A DNA stretch of 59,642 nt, from positions 1 to 59,642 of the forward strand of contig NZ_JASHJX010000025.1 in the NCBI RefSeq assembly GCF_030732985.1. The letters run 5' to 3'. This document shows positions 1 to 8,385 of this stretch, piece by piece. The stretch is from Nioella sp. MMSF_3534. GTDB lineage: Bacteria; Pseudomonadota; Alphaproteobacteria; Rhodobacterales; Rhodobacteraceae. Each line of letters opens with the position of its first letter. The first letter of the stretch is position 1. The position numbers were made by a program, and so were the translations under genes. The notes beneath the pieces are model-generated. The model worked only from the letters and a program-made list of their open reading frames with translations. It ran no database searches and was not told the origin of the DNA.

Positions 1-333
1 ATGGCCGGAGGCACCATCTCCTTCGAGGTGAACCCTTCGAACGCCGATGAAGCCAACGCCATCCGCTTCGGCCTCGCCCTCTACCAGATCGCCAATGGCG
101 CAGACCCCGCCCATGTCTACCAGAACGGCAACGGCAACGGCGCAGGCATCGGCCAGTCCGGCGGCGGCAACACCGGTGTCATCCACCAGGAAGGCAACGG
201 CCACCACGGAACCCTCGCCCAGAACGGCTGCGACAGCTACGGCATCTTCCAGTTCGGAAACGGCGCAAACGCAAACGTCGCACAAGGAAACGGATGCCAG
301 ACAGGACTCCTCTTCCAGTTCGGACTCGACTGA
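1..333 (+). CDS. Curlin-repeat protein, 5' end outside the window
   Basis: The last 110 residues of an extracellular amyloid-type (curlin, CsgA/CsgB-like) protein. Residues 40 to 108 are built of short repeats rich in N, G and Q, of the pattern x-Q-x-G-x-x-N/G-x-x-x-x-x-Q, which is the curlin strand-loop-strand unit. The reading frame is open from base 1, and the visible start (MAGGTISFEV) is not a signal peptide. I therefore infer that the true start and secretion signal lie upstream and that further curli genes may precede it. Two cysteines, C77 and C99, sit in the last two repeats, which is uncommon for curli subunits. Whether this is the major or the minor subunit cannot be told from this piece. 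A hairpin terminator follows. Confidence 0.72.
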   Translation: MAGGTISFEVNPSNADEANAIRFGLALYQIANGADPAHVYQNGNGNGAGIGQSGGGNTGVIHQEGNGHHGTLAQNGCDSYGIFQFGNGANANVAQGNGCQTGLLFQFGLD

Positions 334-398
334 GCCCGAAATGAGGTTCGATCGGGCCGGGGTTTTTCCTGGACCCAGCCCCGCGACCGGTCAACACC

Positions 399-437
399 CG
401 CGTCCTCCGGCCATAACGGAGGGCGCGGTTTTTCTTT
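399..437 (+). terminator. Rho-independent terminator after the curlin gene
   Basis: An 11-bp stem (cgcgtcctccg / cggagggcgcg, with one G-T pair) closes a 7-base loop and is followed by TTTTTCTTT. It lies about 65 bp past the curlin stop and before the 3' end of the opposing kinase gene. Confidence 0.8.
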
Positions 438-479
438 GTGCGGATCACGCGTGCCGGTGGTCAGCCTGCCGCAGGAAGT

Positions 480-2990
480 TCAGCCTGCCTGCCCTTCGCG
501 CCGAAACAGGCCCCTTGCCTCGGCCAGCAGCTCGGCAAGCGCGTCGGCCTCCCCCTCTTCGCCCTCCAGTTCCGCTACCGCCAGTTCCAGCGTCACGAAC
601 GCCTCCTGAAGCGCCGCCAGACCGGACACGGCCGCCAGACCGGCCGCCATATGGGCACGGTCGGCCAGATCGTGGAACGCGTGCCCCTCTTTGATCATGT
701 TTTCCATGTGGGAAAGGTGTTCTGCGATCTCCGCCACCGCGCGATGCACAAGCTCGGCGGAGATTGCCGGCTCGCCGCCTGTGTCTTGAAGCTCCACCCG
801 CCGCGAACAATGCTGCTCGACACTATCGACAAGGGATTTTCGGGTCAGTGGCTTGATCAGAACGCCCGTCATGCCCGCCTGCTGGAAGCGCTCGATATCC
901 TTGGGCAGCGCATGGGCGGTCACGGCGATGATCGGGGTCAGGCTGTTCGGCCCGGAGGTCTCGCGGATCTGCCGGGTGGCCGAGATCCCGTCAATGCGCG
1001 GCATGCTGATATCCATCAGGATCAGGTCGAACCGCCGCTGCCCGGCCAGCCGTTGCGCTTCTGCGCCATCGCTGGCCTGAACCGTTTCGCATCCGATCCC
1101 TGTCAGCATCTCCACCGCAACGGCCCGGTTGATCTCGTTATCCTCGACAATCAGAACCGTCAGGCCGGACGTCGAGGGGACCGAACCGGCCTCGGGGCCA
1201 TCTGCGGCAGCTTCGTCCTGGTCCAGGGCGATGGCGTCACCCGTCGGCAGGGGCACCCGAAACCAGAATTCTGAGCCCGAACCGGGCTGGCTGACGACCC
1301 CGATCTCGCCGCCCATGGCAACGACCAGCCGGCGGGCAATGCCAAGCCCCAGTCCGGTGCCCTCGACCTCGCGGGCGTAGCGGGTGTCGAGGGTGACGAA
1401 ATCGTCGAACACGCGTGCCTGGTCCTCGGCGGCGATGCCGATGCCGGTATCTGCCACGCGGAATTCGACATCGGTGCCGCCGGTGCCGCCGGGGTCGCGC
1501 CTGGCAGACAGGGTGATCTGCCCGTCGCGGGTGAACTTGATCGCATTCGCCACCAGATTGACGATCACCTGCATGAGCCGGGTCCTGTCACCGATCACAG
1601 GCCCCAGATCGTCATCGGTCGATACGTGCAACCTGTTTCCCTTGGCCTCGGCAGCGACCCCCTGACTGTTCACCACATCCAACAGAAGCTCGACCGGATC
1701 AAAAAGCTCAGGCCGCAGAACCGTCTTGCCGGCATCATCGCGCGAGATGTCGAGCACACTGTTGACATGATGCAGAAGCAGCTGGCCAGAGCGGCTCATC
1801 ATGTCGACAAATCCTTTCTGACGCCCGGTCAGATCGGTGCCCGACAGCAATTCCAGCCCGCCCAGAATACCGCCGAGCGGCGTGCGCATCTCATGGCTCA
1901 TGACGGCCAGAAACTCCGCCTTCGCCTCTTCGCCCGCCAGCGCCTTGTCACGGGCCTCCACCAGTTCCCGCTCGGCATGCTGGCGATCCGAGATGTCGCG
2001 GATGAAGGAAACGAAGATTTCTCCCTCGGTGCTCTCGGCGGTGTCGATGGACAGTTCGACGGGAAAGATCCGGCCCGACTTGTCCTTGGCTTCCAGCTGG
2101 ACAAGACCTTTTCCCAGGATCCGCCTGCGCCCGGTGCTGAGATGTTCGTCCATGGCTTGCCGATGCGCTTTCTGAAGGTGATCGGGGATGATCAGATCGG
2201 CCATGCGGGCACCAAGCGCCTCTTCTCGGGCATAGCCGAAGATCCGCTCCGCCGCCGGGTTGCAATCAAGGACGCGCCCGTCGCGGCCAACCACCAGAAC
2301 CCCGTCGATGGAGGTGCCCACGATCGTGCGCTGACGGCTTTGCGCAAGCGCGATTTCCGCCGTTCTGCGCTGCCCCAAACGCAGCGACCAGACCAGGGCG
2401 AAGACGGTGGTCGACAGGACCAGAATCAGGACAACGATCAGAGCTGCAAGGTCGAGCAGCGCACTGGCGACCCGCTCTCGCTGCTGCCCTGCCAGTCCGG
2501 CGAAGACGCGGACGGATTCCAGCGTGACGAACCTGAGATCGTTTCGAAGATCGGCGATCTGTTCCTCAAGATCATCCAACCCCGCGCGCAGCTCCGCATC
2601 AGGCCCGTCGATCAACGGCAGAGCGTTGTCGAGAACCATGATGGCATGTTCGAGGGTTTCGGCGACTTCCGGCTCTTCGCGGACGCGTTCAAGCTGTTGT
2701 GATCTTTGCAGAACGCGGATGCGGGAATAGAACACGTCAAAGCGACGGCGCACTTCCCTGAGAGCGGCCTGCGAGTTGTCGTGCATTGCGGTCAGGACGG
2801 CGGTTTCCAGCGTCAGCAACTCGACCTCGGTCTGCGCGATGCTCCACTGGGTGCTGTCGGCATTCGCGGTCGCCAGCGCGTCAATCTCTCGCCGCGCATC
2901 GGCGCTGAGAAACCAGATCCCGACAACACAGGCCCCGATGACCGCAAGGACGATCGTCGGCACGAAAAACCGTCGCTTGTCTCTATGCAT
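480..2990 (-). CDS. Hybrid sensor histidine kinase/response regulator with HPt domain
   Basis: An 836-residue phosphorelay protein of the inner membrane. Order of domains: transmembrane segment (about 8-28), a mostly helical extracytoplasmic sensor region (30-175), second transmembrane segment (about 179-203), PAS (222-335), HisKA with the phospho-acceptor H366 in SHEMRTP, HATPase (about 470-580, N box NLVANAIKF, G boxes DTGIG and GTGLGLG), receiver (612-720, acceptor D660 in LMDISMP) and a C-terminal HPt helix bundle with H780. The HPt motif reads AHMAAG, with the usual lysine replaced by alanine. The start has AAGG 5 bases upstream. No output regulator lies next to it. The periplasmic protein at 4405-4920 is on the same strand, separated by the opposing galE, and may be its partner. 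The ligand is unknown. Confidence 0.9.
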   Translation of the reverse strand: MHRDKRRFFVPTIVLAVIGACVVGIWFLSADARREIDALATANADSTQWSIAQTEVELLTLETAVLTAMHDNSQAALREVRRRFDVFYSRIRVLQRSQQLERVREEPEVAETLEHAIMVLDNALPLIDGPDAELRAGLDDLEEQIADLRNDLRFVTLESVRVFAGLAGQQRERVASALLDLAALIVVLILVLSTTVFALVWSLRLGQRRTAEIALAQSRQRTIVGTSIDGVLVVGRDGRVLDCNPAAERIFGYAREEALGARMADLIIPDHLQKAHRQAMDEHLSTGRRRILGKGLVQLEAKDKSGRIFPVELSIDTAESTEGEIFVSFIRDISDRQHAERELVEARDKALAGEEAKAEFLAVMSHEMRTPLGGILGGLELLSGTDLTGRQKGFVDMMSRSGQLLLHHVNSVLDISRDDAGKTVLRPELFDPVELLLDVVNSQGVAAEAKGNRLHVSTDDDLGPVIGDRTRLMQVIVNLVANAIKFTRDGQITLSARRDPGGTGGTDVEFRVADTGIGIAAEDQARVFDDFVTLDTRYAREVEGTGLGLGIARRLVVAMGGEIGVVSQPGSGSEFWFRVPLPTGDAIALDQDEAAADGPEAGSVPSTSGLTVLIVEDNEINRAVAVEMLTGIGCETVQASDGAEAQRLAGQRRFDLILMDISMPRIDGISATRQIRETSGPNSLTPIIAVTAHALPKDIERFQQAGMTGVLIKPLTRKSLVDSVEQHCSRRVELQDTGGEPAISAELVHRAVAEIAEHLSHMENMIKEGHAFHDLADRAHMAAGLAAVSGLAALQEAFVTLELAVAELEGEEGEADALAELLAEARGLFRREGQAG

Positions 2991-3427
2991 CGCCTTTGCC
3001 CCTGCTCCATCACCGTCTTCCCGAGGCGGCCAAGTCCATCATACCTTCCCGCCGATGTCACGGCATAGAGCATACGGATAGCCGCCGCCGCCAAGACAGG
3101 CGGCAGACCCGCATATCGACTGCGCCACGAGGCCCGCCCGCTTTTTCGGGAGGGATGCCCGAAATGCGGCCGGCAAACCGGCCCCCGTCCCTTCCCCGGT
3201 GCCTGTGGTCACTTTTTCTGGCTCAGCGGCGTTCTTGAGGGTAGACCGCTGGCCTTTCAGACCGTACCAAACCACGAACCCAGAACTTCAGACCCGTTTT
3301 CCGAACGCAGGACCGGCGTGCAGCCGGAACGACAGGACAAGTCAGGCGAGACCGCCGCGGGATCGACCTGCAACGCCCCGGCAAAGGTGGCAATTCGCGA
3401 CACGCAACCGATTTTATGGATAGCAGT
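2991..3427. other. Divergent intergenic region, kinase / galE
   Basis: This 437-bp spacer must hold the promoters of the leftward kinase gene and the rightward galE. I see no RNA gene, no convincing small gene with a ribosome-binding site and no strong palindrome. Base composition is close to that of the neighbours. Confidence 0.5.
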
Positions 3428-4408
3428 ATGAACGTACTTATCACAGGTGGGGCCGGTTACATTGGCGCCCATGCCTGCAAGGCCCTGAAGGCCGCCGGCT
3501 ACACCCCCATCACCTTCGACAACCTGTCCACCGGCTGGCGCGATGCGGTGCGCTTCGGACCGTTCGAAGAAGGCGACCTGCTGGACCGTGCCCGGCTGGA
3601 CGAGGTGTTTGCGACCCACCAACCCGTTGCCGTCATGCATTTCGCGGCGCTCAGCCAGGTCGGCGAGTCCATGCAGGACCCCGGACGCTACTGGCGCGAA
3701 AACGTGGTGGGCGCGCTCAACCTGATCGAGGCCACCGTGGCGGCGGGCTGCCGTCATTTTGTCTTCTCCTCGACCTGCGCGACCTATGGCGATCAGGATC
3801 AGGTCACGCTGACCGAGGACACGCCGCAACAACCGATCAACGCCTATGGCGGCTCGAAACTGGCGATCGAGGGGATGCTGCGCGACTTTTCCGCCCGCCA
3901 TGATCTGGAAACGGTGATCTTCCGCTATTTCAACGTGGCCGGCGCCGACCCCGAGGCAGAGGTCGGCGAGTTCCACCAACCGGAAACACACCTGATCCCG
4001 CTGATGCTGGACGCAATTGACGGCAAGCGCCCGGCGCTGACGATTTTCGGCACCGACTACGACACACCCGACGGCACCTGCATTCGCGATTATGTGCATG
4101 TGATGGATCTTGTGGATGCGCATGTTCTGGGCCTGAAATGGCTTCAGGCCGACAAGGGGTCTCGGGTGTTCAACCTTGGCACCGGGTCGGGCTTTTCCGT
4201 GCGCGAGGTCGTCGATGCCAGCCGGGCCGTCACCAATCGCGACGTGCCGATGACCCTGGGCGAACGACGCCCCGGCGATTGCACCAAGCTGGTGTCCGGC
4301 AGTGCCCGCGCCATCGAGGATCTTGGCTGGAGCCCCGAGCGTTCCACCCTGAACCGGATGATCGCGGATGCGTGGCGCTGGCATCAGGGCAAGGGCTATT
4401 CCCGTTAG
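3428..4408 (+). CDS. galE: UDP-glucose 4-epimerase
   Basis: Interconverts UDP-glucose and UDP-galactose in the cytoplasm, feeding galactose into surface polysaccharide. It is a short-chain dehydrogenase fold of extended type: the NAD-binding glycine motif TGGAGYIG lies at residues 6-13, the catalytic Ser with a YxxxK motif lies in the stretch FSSTCATYG to AYGGSKLAIE, and the tail motif R-R-P-G-D is present (GERRPGDCTKL). At 326 residues it is close to the usual 330-340. An in-frame ATG four codons upstream (3416) is possible, but MNVLITGG is the normal family start. Its stop overlaps the stop of the opposing gene by 4 bp. The gene stands alone, without other sugar genes. Confidence 0.92.
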   Translation: MNVLITGGAGYIGAHACKALKAAGYTPITFDNLSTGWRDAVRFGPFEEGDLLDRARLDEVFATHQPVAVMHFAALSQVGESMQDPGRYWRENVVGALNLIEATVAAGCRHFVFSSTCATYGDQDQVTLTEDTPQQPINAYGGSKLAIEGMLRDFSARHDLETVIFRYFNVAGADPEAEVGEFHQPETHLIPLMLDAIDGKRPALTIFGTDYDTPDGTCIRDYVHVMDLVDAHVLGLKWLQADKGSRVFNLGTGSGFSVREVVDASRAVTNRDVPMTLGERRPGDCTKLVSGSARAIEDLGWSPERSTLNRMIADAWRWHQGKGYSR

Positions 4409-4920
4409 GGCACGATTACGACAATGCGTTCCAGCTGCCAGATGCTGCGCGCATAGATGATCTCGGACTGATAGTCGGAATTGTGGTCATAGGGATAGAC
4501 CAGCCAGAGCGGCCCATTATCGCGAAGCGTCATCGGTTCCCCGTTGCGCAGGAAGGCGATGATCGGCCCATCCTCGACCGCGTCGGACAATGGAACCTCG
4601 ACGGCATAGTCATTGGCGGCGATGGCCTGCAAGGCCAGCTCGTCGTTCAGCCCTAGCGCTGCAACGAAGGCATTCAGGGGCGTTCCGGTGAATTCCTGAA
4701 GACCGTCTGTCCAGATCGTGCTTGTCTGAAAGCTGGCGATCCCGATCTCTTCAAGATCCGTGCGGGTCAGGTCGTGAGAGATGTCCGGGCCCGTGACGCT
4801 GAGAAGGATGTCCTCGGTCGTATCGGCCCGAGATTGCGCTCCGCTTGCCAATATCATAAGACTACACAGCATCGGAAGGAACCGCTGAACAAGGCTAGGC
4901 GGATGGAATGCAACAGGCAT
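4405..4920 (-). CDS. Periplasmic protein of the molybdopterin-binding oxidoreductase fold (small form)
   Basis: A 171-residue exported protein. Residues 1-33 form a signal peptide (hydrophobic core FLPMLCSLMILASGA, then AQSRA). The mature part resembles the short sulfite-oxidase-like proteins seen in Rhodobacterales (motifs FTGTPLNAFVAALG, NDYAVEVPLSD, LRDNGPLWLVYPYD). It has no cysteine after the signal peptide, so the usual molybdenum-ligating Cys is absent and catalysis is doubtful. A sensory or ligand-binding role is an inference. The start at 4920 is set by GGAG 8 bases upstream. An upstream in-frame extension to 5115 lacks family likeness. An inverted repeat (CCAATTG-8-CAATTGG) lies 75 bp upstream. 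Confidence 0.75.
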   Translation of the reverse strand: MPVAFHPPSLVQRFLPMLCSLMILASGAQSRADTTEDILLSVTGPDISHDLTRTDLEEIGIASFQTSTIWTDGLQEFTGTPLNAFVAALGLNDELALQAIAANDYAVEVPLSDAVEDGPIIAFLRNGEPMTLRDNGPLWLVYPYDHNSDYQSEIIYARSIWQLERIVVIVP

Positions 4921-5232
4921 CGTGATCTCCGTCTCTGGTCTGTCTGTATGATCTCGGACAATATACTCTTCCCCTTCGATAATTCGAAAGAGAGCCAATT
5001 GCACCTGTTCAATTGGATAATGACCTATCCATAAGAATACCCCGAACGCCACCCTCACAACGACCCGGCCGGATCGCGTGCGTGCGGCACCAGATTGACG
5101 ATGGCTCGGTCTCAAGGGCTTCGGACATGACCTGATCCCCGGTTACGGCCATTCACATGCGGCAGAAGCAAGCGCGTCGGATTCCCGAGACGCCAAGGGG
5201 GGAGGCCTGCAGACCTGAACAGTTCATTGAAA
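4921..5232. other. Intergenic region upstream of the small molybdopterin-fold gene
   Basis: 312 bp between the start of the leftward gene and the 3' end of tRNA-Leu. The first 110 bp are AT-rich for this genome and contain an inverted repeat at 4995-5016. The rest holds nothing recognisable. Confidence 0.5.
4995..5016. promoter_or_regulatory. Inverted repeat CCAATTG-N8-CAATTGG, candidate operator
   Basis: Two perfect 7-bp arms are separated by 8 bases (one turn centre to centre about 15 bp), in AT-rich DNA 75 bp upstream of the start at 4920. Size and position suit a dimeric regulator. No T-run follows, so a terminator is unlikely. Confidence 0.4.
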
Positions 5233-5317
5233 TGGTACCCGTGGCCGGACTCGAACCGGCAAGCCTTGCGGCGGCGGATTTTGAATCCGCTGCGTCTACC
5301 AATTCCGCCACACGGGC
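5233..5317 (-). tRNA. tRNA-Leu (anticodon CAA)
   Basis: On the minus strand the 85-base sequence starts GCCCGTGTGGCGGAATTGG and ends in an encoded CCA. The acceptor stem GCCCGTG pairs with CACGGGT (closing G-T), the D arm GGTAGACGC and T arm GCCGGTTCGAGTCCGGC are canonical, and the anticodon stem-loop GCGGA-TTCAAAA-TCCGC gives anticodon CAA (reads UUG). The long variable arm is that of a class II leucine tRNA. No duplicated 3' end that would mark an integrated element is seen nearby. Confidence 0.96.
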
Positions 5318-5368
5318 AACGCGGGGATGGTCTAGCCCTGCCCCGTGGCAGCGTCAATCACGAAACTC

Positions 5369-6622
5369 TCATAACATCCGCATCAGCCGCGCTTTCTCGC
5401 CCATGTCGTCGGGGCGCGACAGGGCATCGGCCAGCCCTTGCAGGGCGGCGATGTTGTGGCCTGCGCGAAAACTGTCCACATGGGGCAGCATTGCCTTGAT
5501 CCCGGCGGCCCTGGGCGCGAAGCCGTCCCACCGGAGCAGCGGGTTCAGCCAAATGAGTTTACGTGACGACAGATGCAGCCGCTCCATCTGCGCGGCCAGC
5601 GCATCCGGGTCGTCGCGGTCCAGCCCGTCGGTGATCAGCAGCACCACCGCCCCCTGCCCCAGAACCCGGCGCGACCAGTCGCGGTTGAACGCGGTCAGGC
5701 ACTGGCCGATCCGCGTGCCGCCTTCCCAATCCTGCGCCTCGGCCCCGGCGGCGGCCAGTGCCGCATCCACATCGCGCGCGCCCATGTGGCGGGTGATATT
5801 GGTCAGCCGCGTGCCGAAGGTAAACGCATGGACCTTGGCCCATCCCTGCCCTTTGCGGTTCGCAACCGCATGGAGGAAATGCAGCACCGCGCGACTGTAG
5901 GAGGACATGGAGCCGGAAATATCGCAGAGCACCACGAGGTTGGGCCAGCGAATGCGCCGCGCCTTCATGTCGAACCCGGTGATTTCGCCGCCCTGCCGCA
6001 TGGCGCTGCGCATGGTGCGCCGCCAGTCTGGCAGGCGTCCGCGCGTGGCGGCCTTGGTCCGGCGGCTTTGCAGGGGGGTCACCGGCAGCGAAAGCCCCGC
6101 GATGATCCGCTTGGCCTCGGCCATTTCCGCATTGCTCATCTGTTCGAAATCGAGCGTGCGCAGCCGTTCCTCCCGCGACATTGTCAGGGTCGCATCGACC
6201 TCGATCTCGGTGCCCTCTTCGGGCTGATCGCCCCCCTCTGGCAGGTCACGGGTGACGCCCTCCAACAGCGCCTCCGCCGCGCGTTTCTCGGCGGGTTTCG
6301 CCTGCCGATCCTCGGCCACACCCCGGATCGCAGGCAGCATCATCGCCATCATATGCTCGATATAACGGGGATCGCGCCAATAGAGCCGGAAGATCTGATC
6401 GAAGGTGGCGCGTTCCTCGGGGCGACTGACGAAACAGGCCTGTAGCACATGGTAGAAATCGGTCCGTTCCGAAAACCCCGCCGCTTCGACTGCGCGCACC
6501 GCGTCCAGCACCCGGCCCGGCCCGGCCTTGAGCCCCCCGGCCCGAAGCGCACGGGCGAAATGAGTGATATTGGCGGTGAGCTGCGGGGTATCCGGCAGCT
6601 CCAGCGGGATCTGTTCGGCCAT
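5369..6622 (-). CDS. VWA domain protein, CoxE family
   Basis: A 417-residue cytoplasmic von Willebrand factor A protein of the CoxE type (DUF58-like). The C-terminal half carries the metal-ion-dependent adhesion site: DISGSMSSYSR near residue 238, a threonine in GGTRIGQ and an aspartate in LLITDGLDRDD. The N-terminal half is helical and charged. CoxE proteins work with a MoxR-type AAA+ ATPase in cofactor insertion or complex maturation. A matching MoxR gene lies at 8386-9282 on the same strand, with two exported-protein genes between. No carbon monoxide dehydrogenase subunit genes are in the window, so the client is unknown. The start is the first ATG (MAEQIPLELP) and has only a weak ribosome-binding site. 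Confidence 0.88.
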   Translation of the reverse strand: MAEQIPLELPDTPQLTANITHFARALRAGGLKAGPGRVLDAVRAVEAAGFSERTDFYHVLQACFVSRPEERATFDQIFRLYWRDPRYIEHMMAMMLPAIRGVAEDRQAKPAEKRAAEALLEGVTRDLPEGGDQPEEGTEIEVDATLTMSREERLRTLDFEQMSNAEMAEAKRIIAGLSLPVTPLQSRRTKAATRGRLPDWRRTMRSAMRQGGEITGFDMKARRIRWPNLVVLCDISGSMSSYSRAVLHFLHAVANRKGQGWAKVHAFTFGTRLTNITRHMGARDVDAALAAAGAEAQDWEGGTRIGQCLTAFNRDWSRRVLGQGAVVLLITDGLDRDDPDALAAQMERLHLSSRKLIWLNPLLRWDGFAPRAAGIKAMLPHVDSFRAGHNIAALQGLADALSRPDDMGEKARLMRML

Positions 6623-6880
6623 GTCATGAGAAGACGCGCTCTGTGCTGAGACGTCAAGCCCCGGACAGGCGGAGCGGGTGCGACCCGCGCGGCCTGACTG
6701 CCGGACGCCAGCTGTCTCTGCGTCGCGTGTCCGGCTTGGCTTCCGTTACGTCAGCGACCACGGATCAGGCCATGCGTTAGCGCTAATATTGATCCAAGTC
6801 ATAGTTGCAGTTGCCATCTATTGCAACAATTCGGGCGCGTCGTCTGACGTGCCATGAGACGCTTCAAGGAGACATGTTCG

Positions 6881-7714
6881 ATGCAACAAACACTTAGGAT
6901 TGCGACCGTTTTCGTGTTCGGTGCGCTGGCTGGTCTTTCCCAGTCCCCTGCCCCTGCCCATGCACAGCTCTACAACCCCTGCCCCTATACCAATGACGGC
7001 GATTGCGACGAGCCGAATGGCCTGGGCTACTGCGCCTGGGGCACCGATACCGCCGACTGTTCGAACCCCAATTCCAATTTCGGCAGCGGCAGCGGCTATG
7101 GCAGCTCATCCGCCGGGGGAGGATCATCTGGCGGGGGCGGCCTGATGAACCCTTGCCCCTATACCAATGACGGGGATTGCGACGAACCCAACGGGCTTGG
7201 CTTCTGCGCCTGGGGCACCGATACCGCCGATTGTTCCAACCCCAACTCGAACTTCGGCGGCGGATCGGGCTATTCCGGTCACGGCGGCAGCACGGCGGGT
7301 GGCGGCGCGACAGCCGGGGGCGGTGCCGGTGGAGGTGCAATATCCACCTACTACCCATGGCGGACCTTCACGCGCCAGATGGGGCAATTCGCAGCCCAAC
7401 CCGCCAACTCCACCCCGCTTTCTCCAAATGGGGGCATGTACTACCAGCCCGGCGCCTACACCGTGTTTACGGGTATCGTGAGAGGTGGTCAGATCCAGAA
7501 CATCCAGACCTTTGGCATCAGCGTCATGCCGGATCAGCGCTATCTCGCGGCGGCGTCCTCGATGGGGTCTCTCAGTTTCAGGACCGATGCCAGCCTGATC
7601 ATGTATTCGCCCCCCGCGCCGGGAATGGCCATGATCTACGGTCGCAACGACGACATCCAGAACGATCGGGCGATCTGCATCCTTCCCTCTGGCTGGCCGA
7701 TGAGCCAGTGCTAG
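6881..7714 (+). CDS. Exported protein with two near-identical cysteine-rich repeats
   Basis: 277 residues. A signal peptide (1-28, ending PAHA-Q) is followed by two 37-residue units at 32-68 and 90-126 that differ by one residue (Y50 against F). Each has four cysteines in the order CPYTNDGDCDEPNGLGYC and ADC, resembling LNR/calcium-binding-like modules of exported proteobacterial proteins. Glycine/serine-rich linkers join them, and a C-terminal domain of about 120 residues (160-277) ends in a cysteine. The start at 6881 is chosen because AAGGAG lies 9 bases upstream and the signal peptide begins there. An ATG nine codons earlier has no such site. Upstream are a palindrome TTAGCGCTAA (6777-6786) and an arm pair GTTGCA/TGCAAC. 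A terminator follows. Function unknown. Confidence 0.8.
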   Translation: MQQTLRIATVFVFGALAGLSQSPAPAHAQLYNPCPYTNDGDCDEPNGLGYCAWGTDTADCSNPNSNFGSGSGYGSSSAGGGSSGGGGLMNPCPYTNDGDCDEPNGLGFCAWGTDTADCSNPNSNFGGGSGYSGHGGSTAGGGATAGGGAGGGAISTYYPWRTFTRQMGQFAAQPANSTPLSPNGGMYYQPGAYTVFTGIVRGGQIQNIQTFGISVMPDQRYLAAASSMGSLSFRTDASLIMYSPPAPGMAMIYGRNDDIQNDRAICILPSGWPMSQC

Positions 7715-7728
7715 GGATAGACTGACAA

Positions 7729-7763
7729 CTCCGGGCCGATCACCGGCCCGGAGAATTGTTTTG
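7729..7763 (+). terminator. Terminator between convergent exported-protein genes
   Basis: A perfect 9-bp stem CTCCGGGCC/GGCCCGGAG with a 7-base loop, followed by AATTGTTTTG. It serves the rightward gene. There is no T-run in the leftward direction. Confidence 0.7.
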
Positions 7764-7764
7764 A

Positions 7765-8247
7765 TCAGTAATTGTATTCCGTCACGATCAGCACCGCCGG
7801 GTTGTTGGAACTGCGGTGATAGCTGCCCGCCCAGATATCGTACTGGCCCGACATCGGGTTGAAGAAGACGATGGCAGGGTCATAGCCGCGATAATCGTCA
7901 TTGTAATGCCACGATCCATCCGGTGCATTCACCACCAGGATCGGGTCCACGTTGGACCGGGCCTGCAAGGCGATGGTCATGCGCCCGGTCGGGGACTGGC
8001 CGTAGTAATGCAGCCGGAAGTCAGGCCGCGAGACGACCCAGCCCGGCCCGAGATAGGGGTAGCAATTGGCCAGATTCACCCGCCCGCCTGCCGTGATGTT
8101 GCGCACATAGGGATCCGGCAGAAAGCCGGCGTTCAACGTCGCCTGGCCGAAAACGGTGGGATTGTTCCAGTTCGGGCAGGCCAATGTCTGGCTGGCGCCC
8201 AGAAGGCCCGCGATCAAAGTCGCAAGCGCGAAGAAACGTTTTATCAT
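7765..8247 (-). CDS. Exported protein, PPC-like beta domain
   Basis: 160 residues with a signal peptide (MIKRFFALATLIAGLLGASQTLA). The mature part contains a stretch typical of prepeptidase C-terminal (PPC)-like beta sandwiches: DPILVVNAPDGSWHYNDD, then PMSGQYDIWAGSY. Two cysteines, one right after the signal and one at NCYPY, could form a disulfide. GGGAG precedes the start by about 10 bases. It lies between the MoxR and VWA genes on the same strand, but is separated from MoxR by 138 bp. The function is not known; the protein is a possible client or partner of the MoxR/VWA pair only by position. Confidence 0.75.
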   Translation of the reverse strand: MIKRFFALATLIAGLLGASQTLACPNWNNPTVFGQATLNAGFLPDPYVRNITAGGRVNLANCYPYLGPGWVVSRPDFRLHYYGQSPTGRMTIALQARSNVDPILVVNAPDGSWHYNDDYRGYDPAIVFFNPMSGQYDIWAGSYHRSSNNPAVLIVTEYNY

Positions 8248-8385
8248 GGCAAATGCTCCCTGTGTCTGAACGTTTCAGGAACATGCCGGGCCGTCCCCCG
8301 GCGTCCCTGCTGATCAATGCTTACCAGAGAAAAGCTTGCGAGTCCCGTGGTTTGAGGCGGCAAGCGCATAATTCGCGCAAGTCGA

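Noticed and set aside
5233-5317. tRNA-Leu as an integration site of a genomic island
   Set aside because: No repeat of the tRNA 3' end, integrase gene or composition change was seen on either side.
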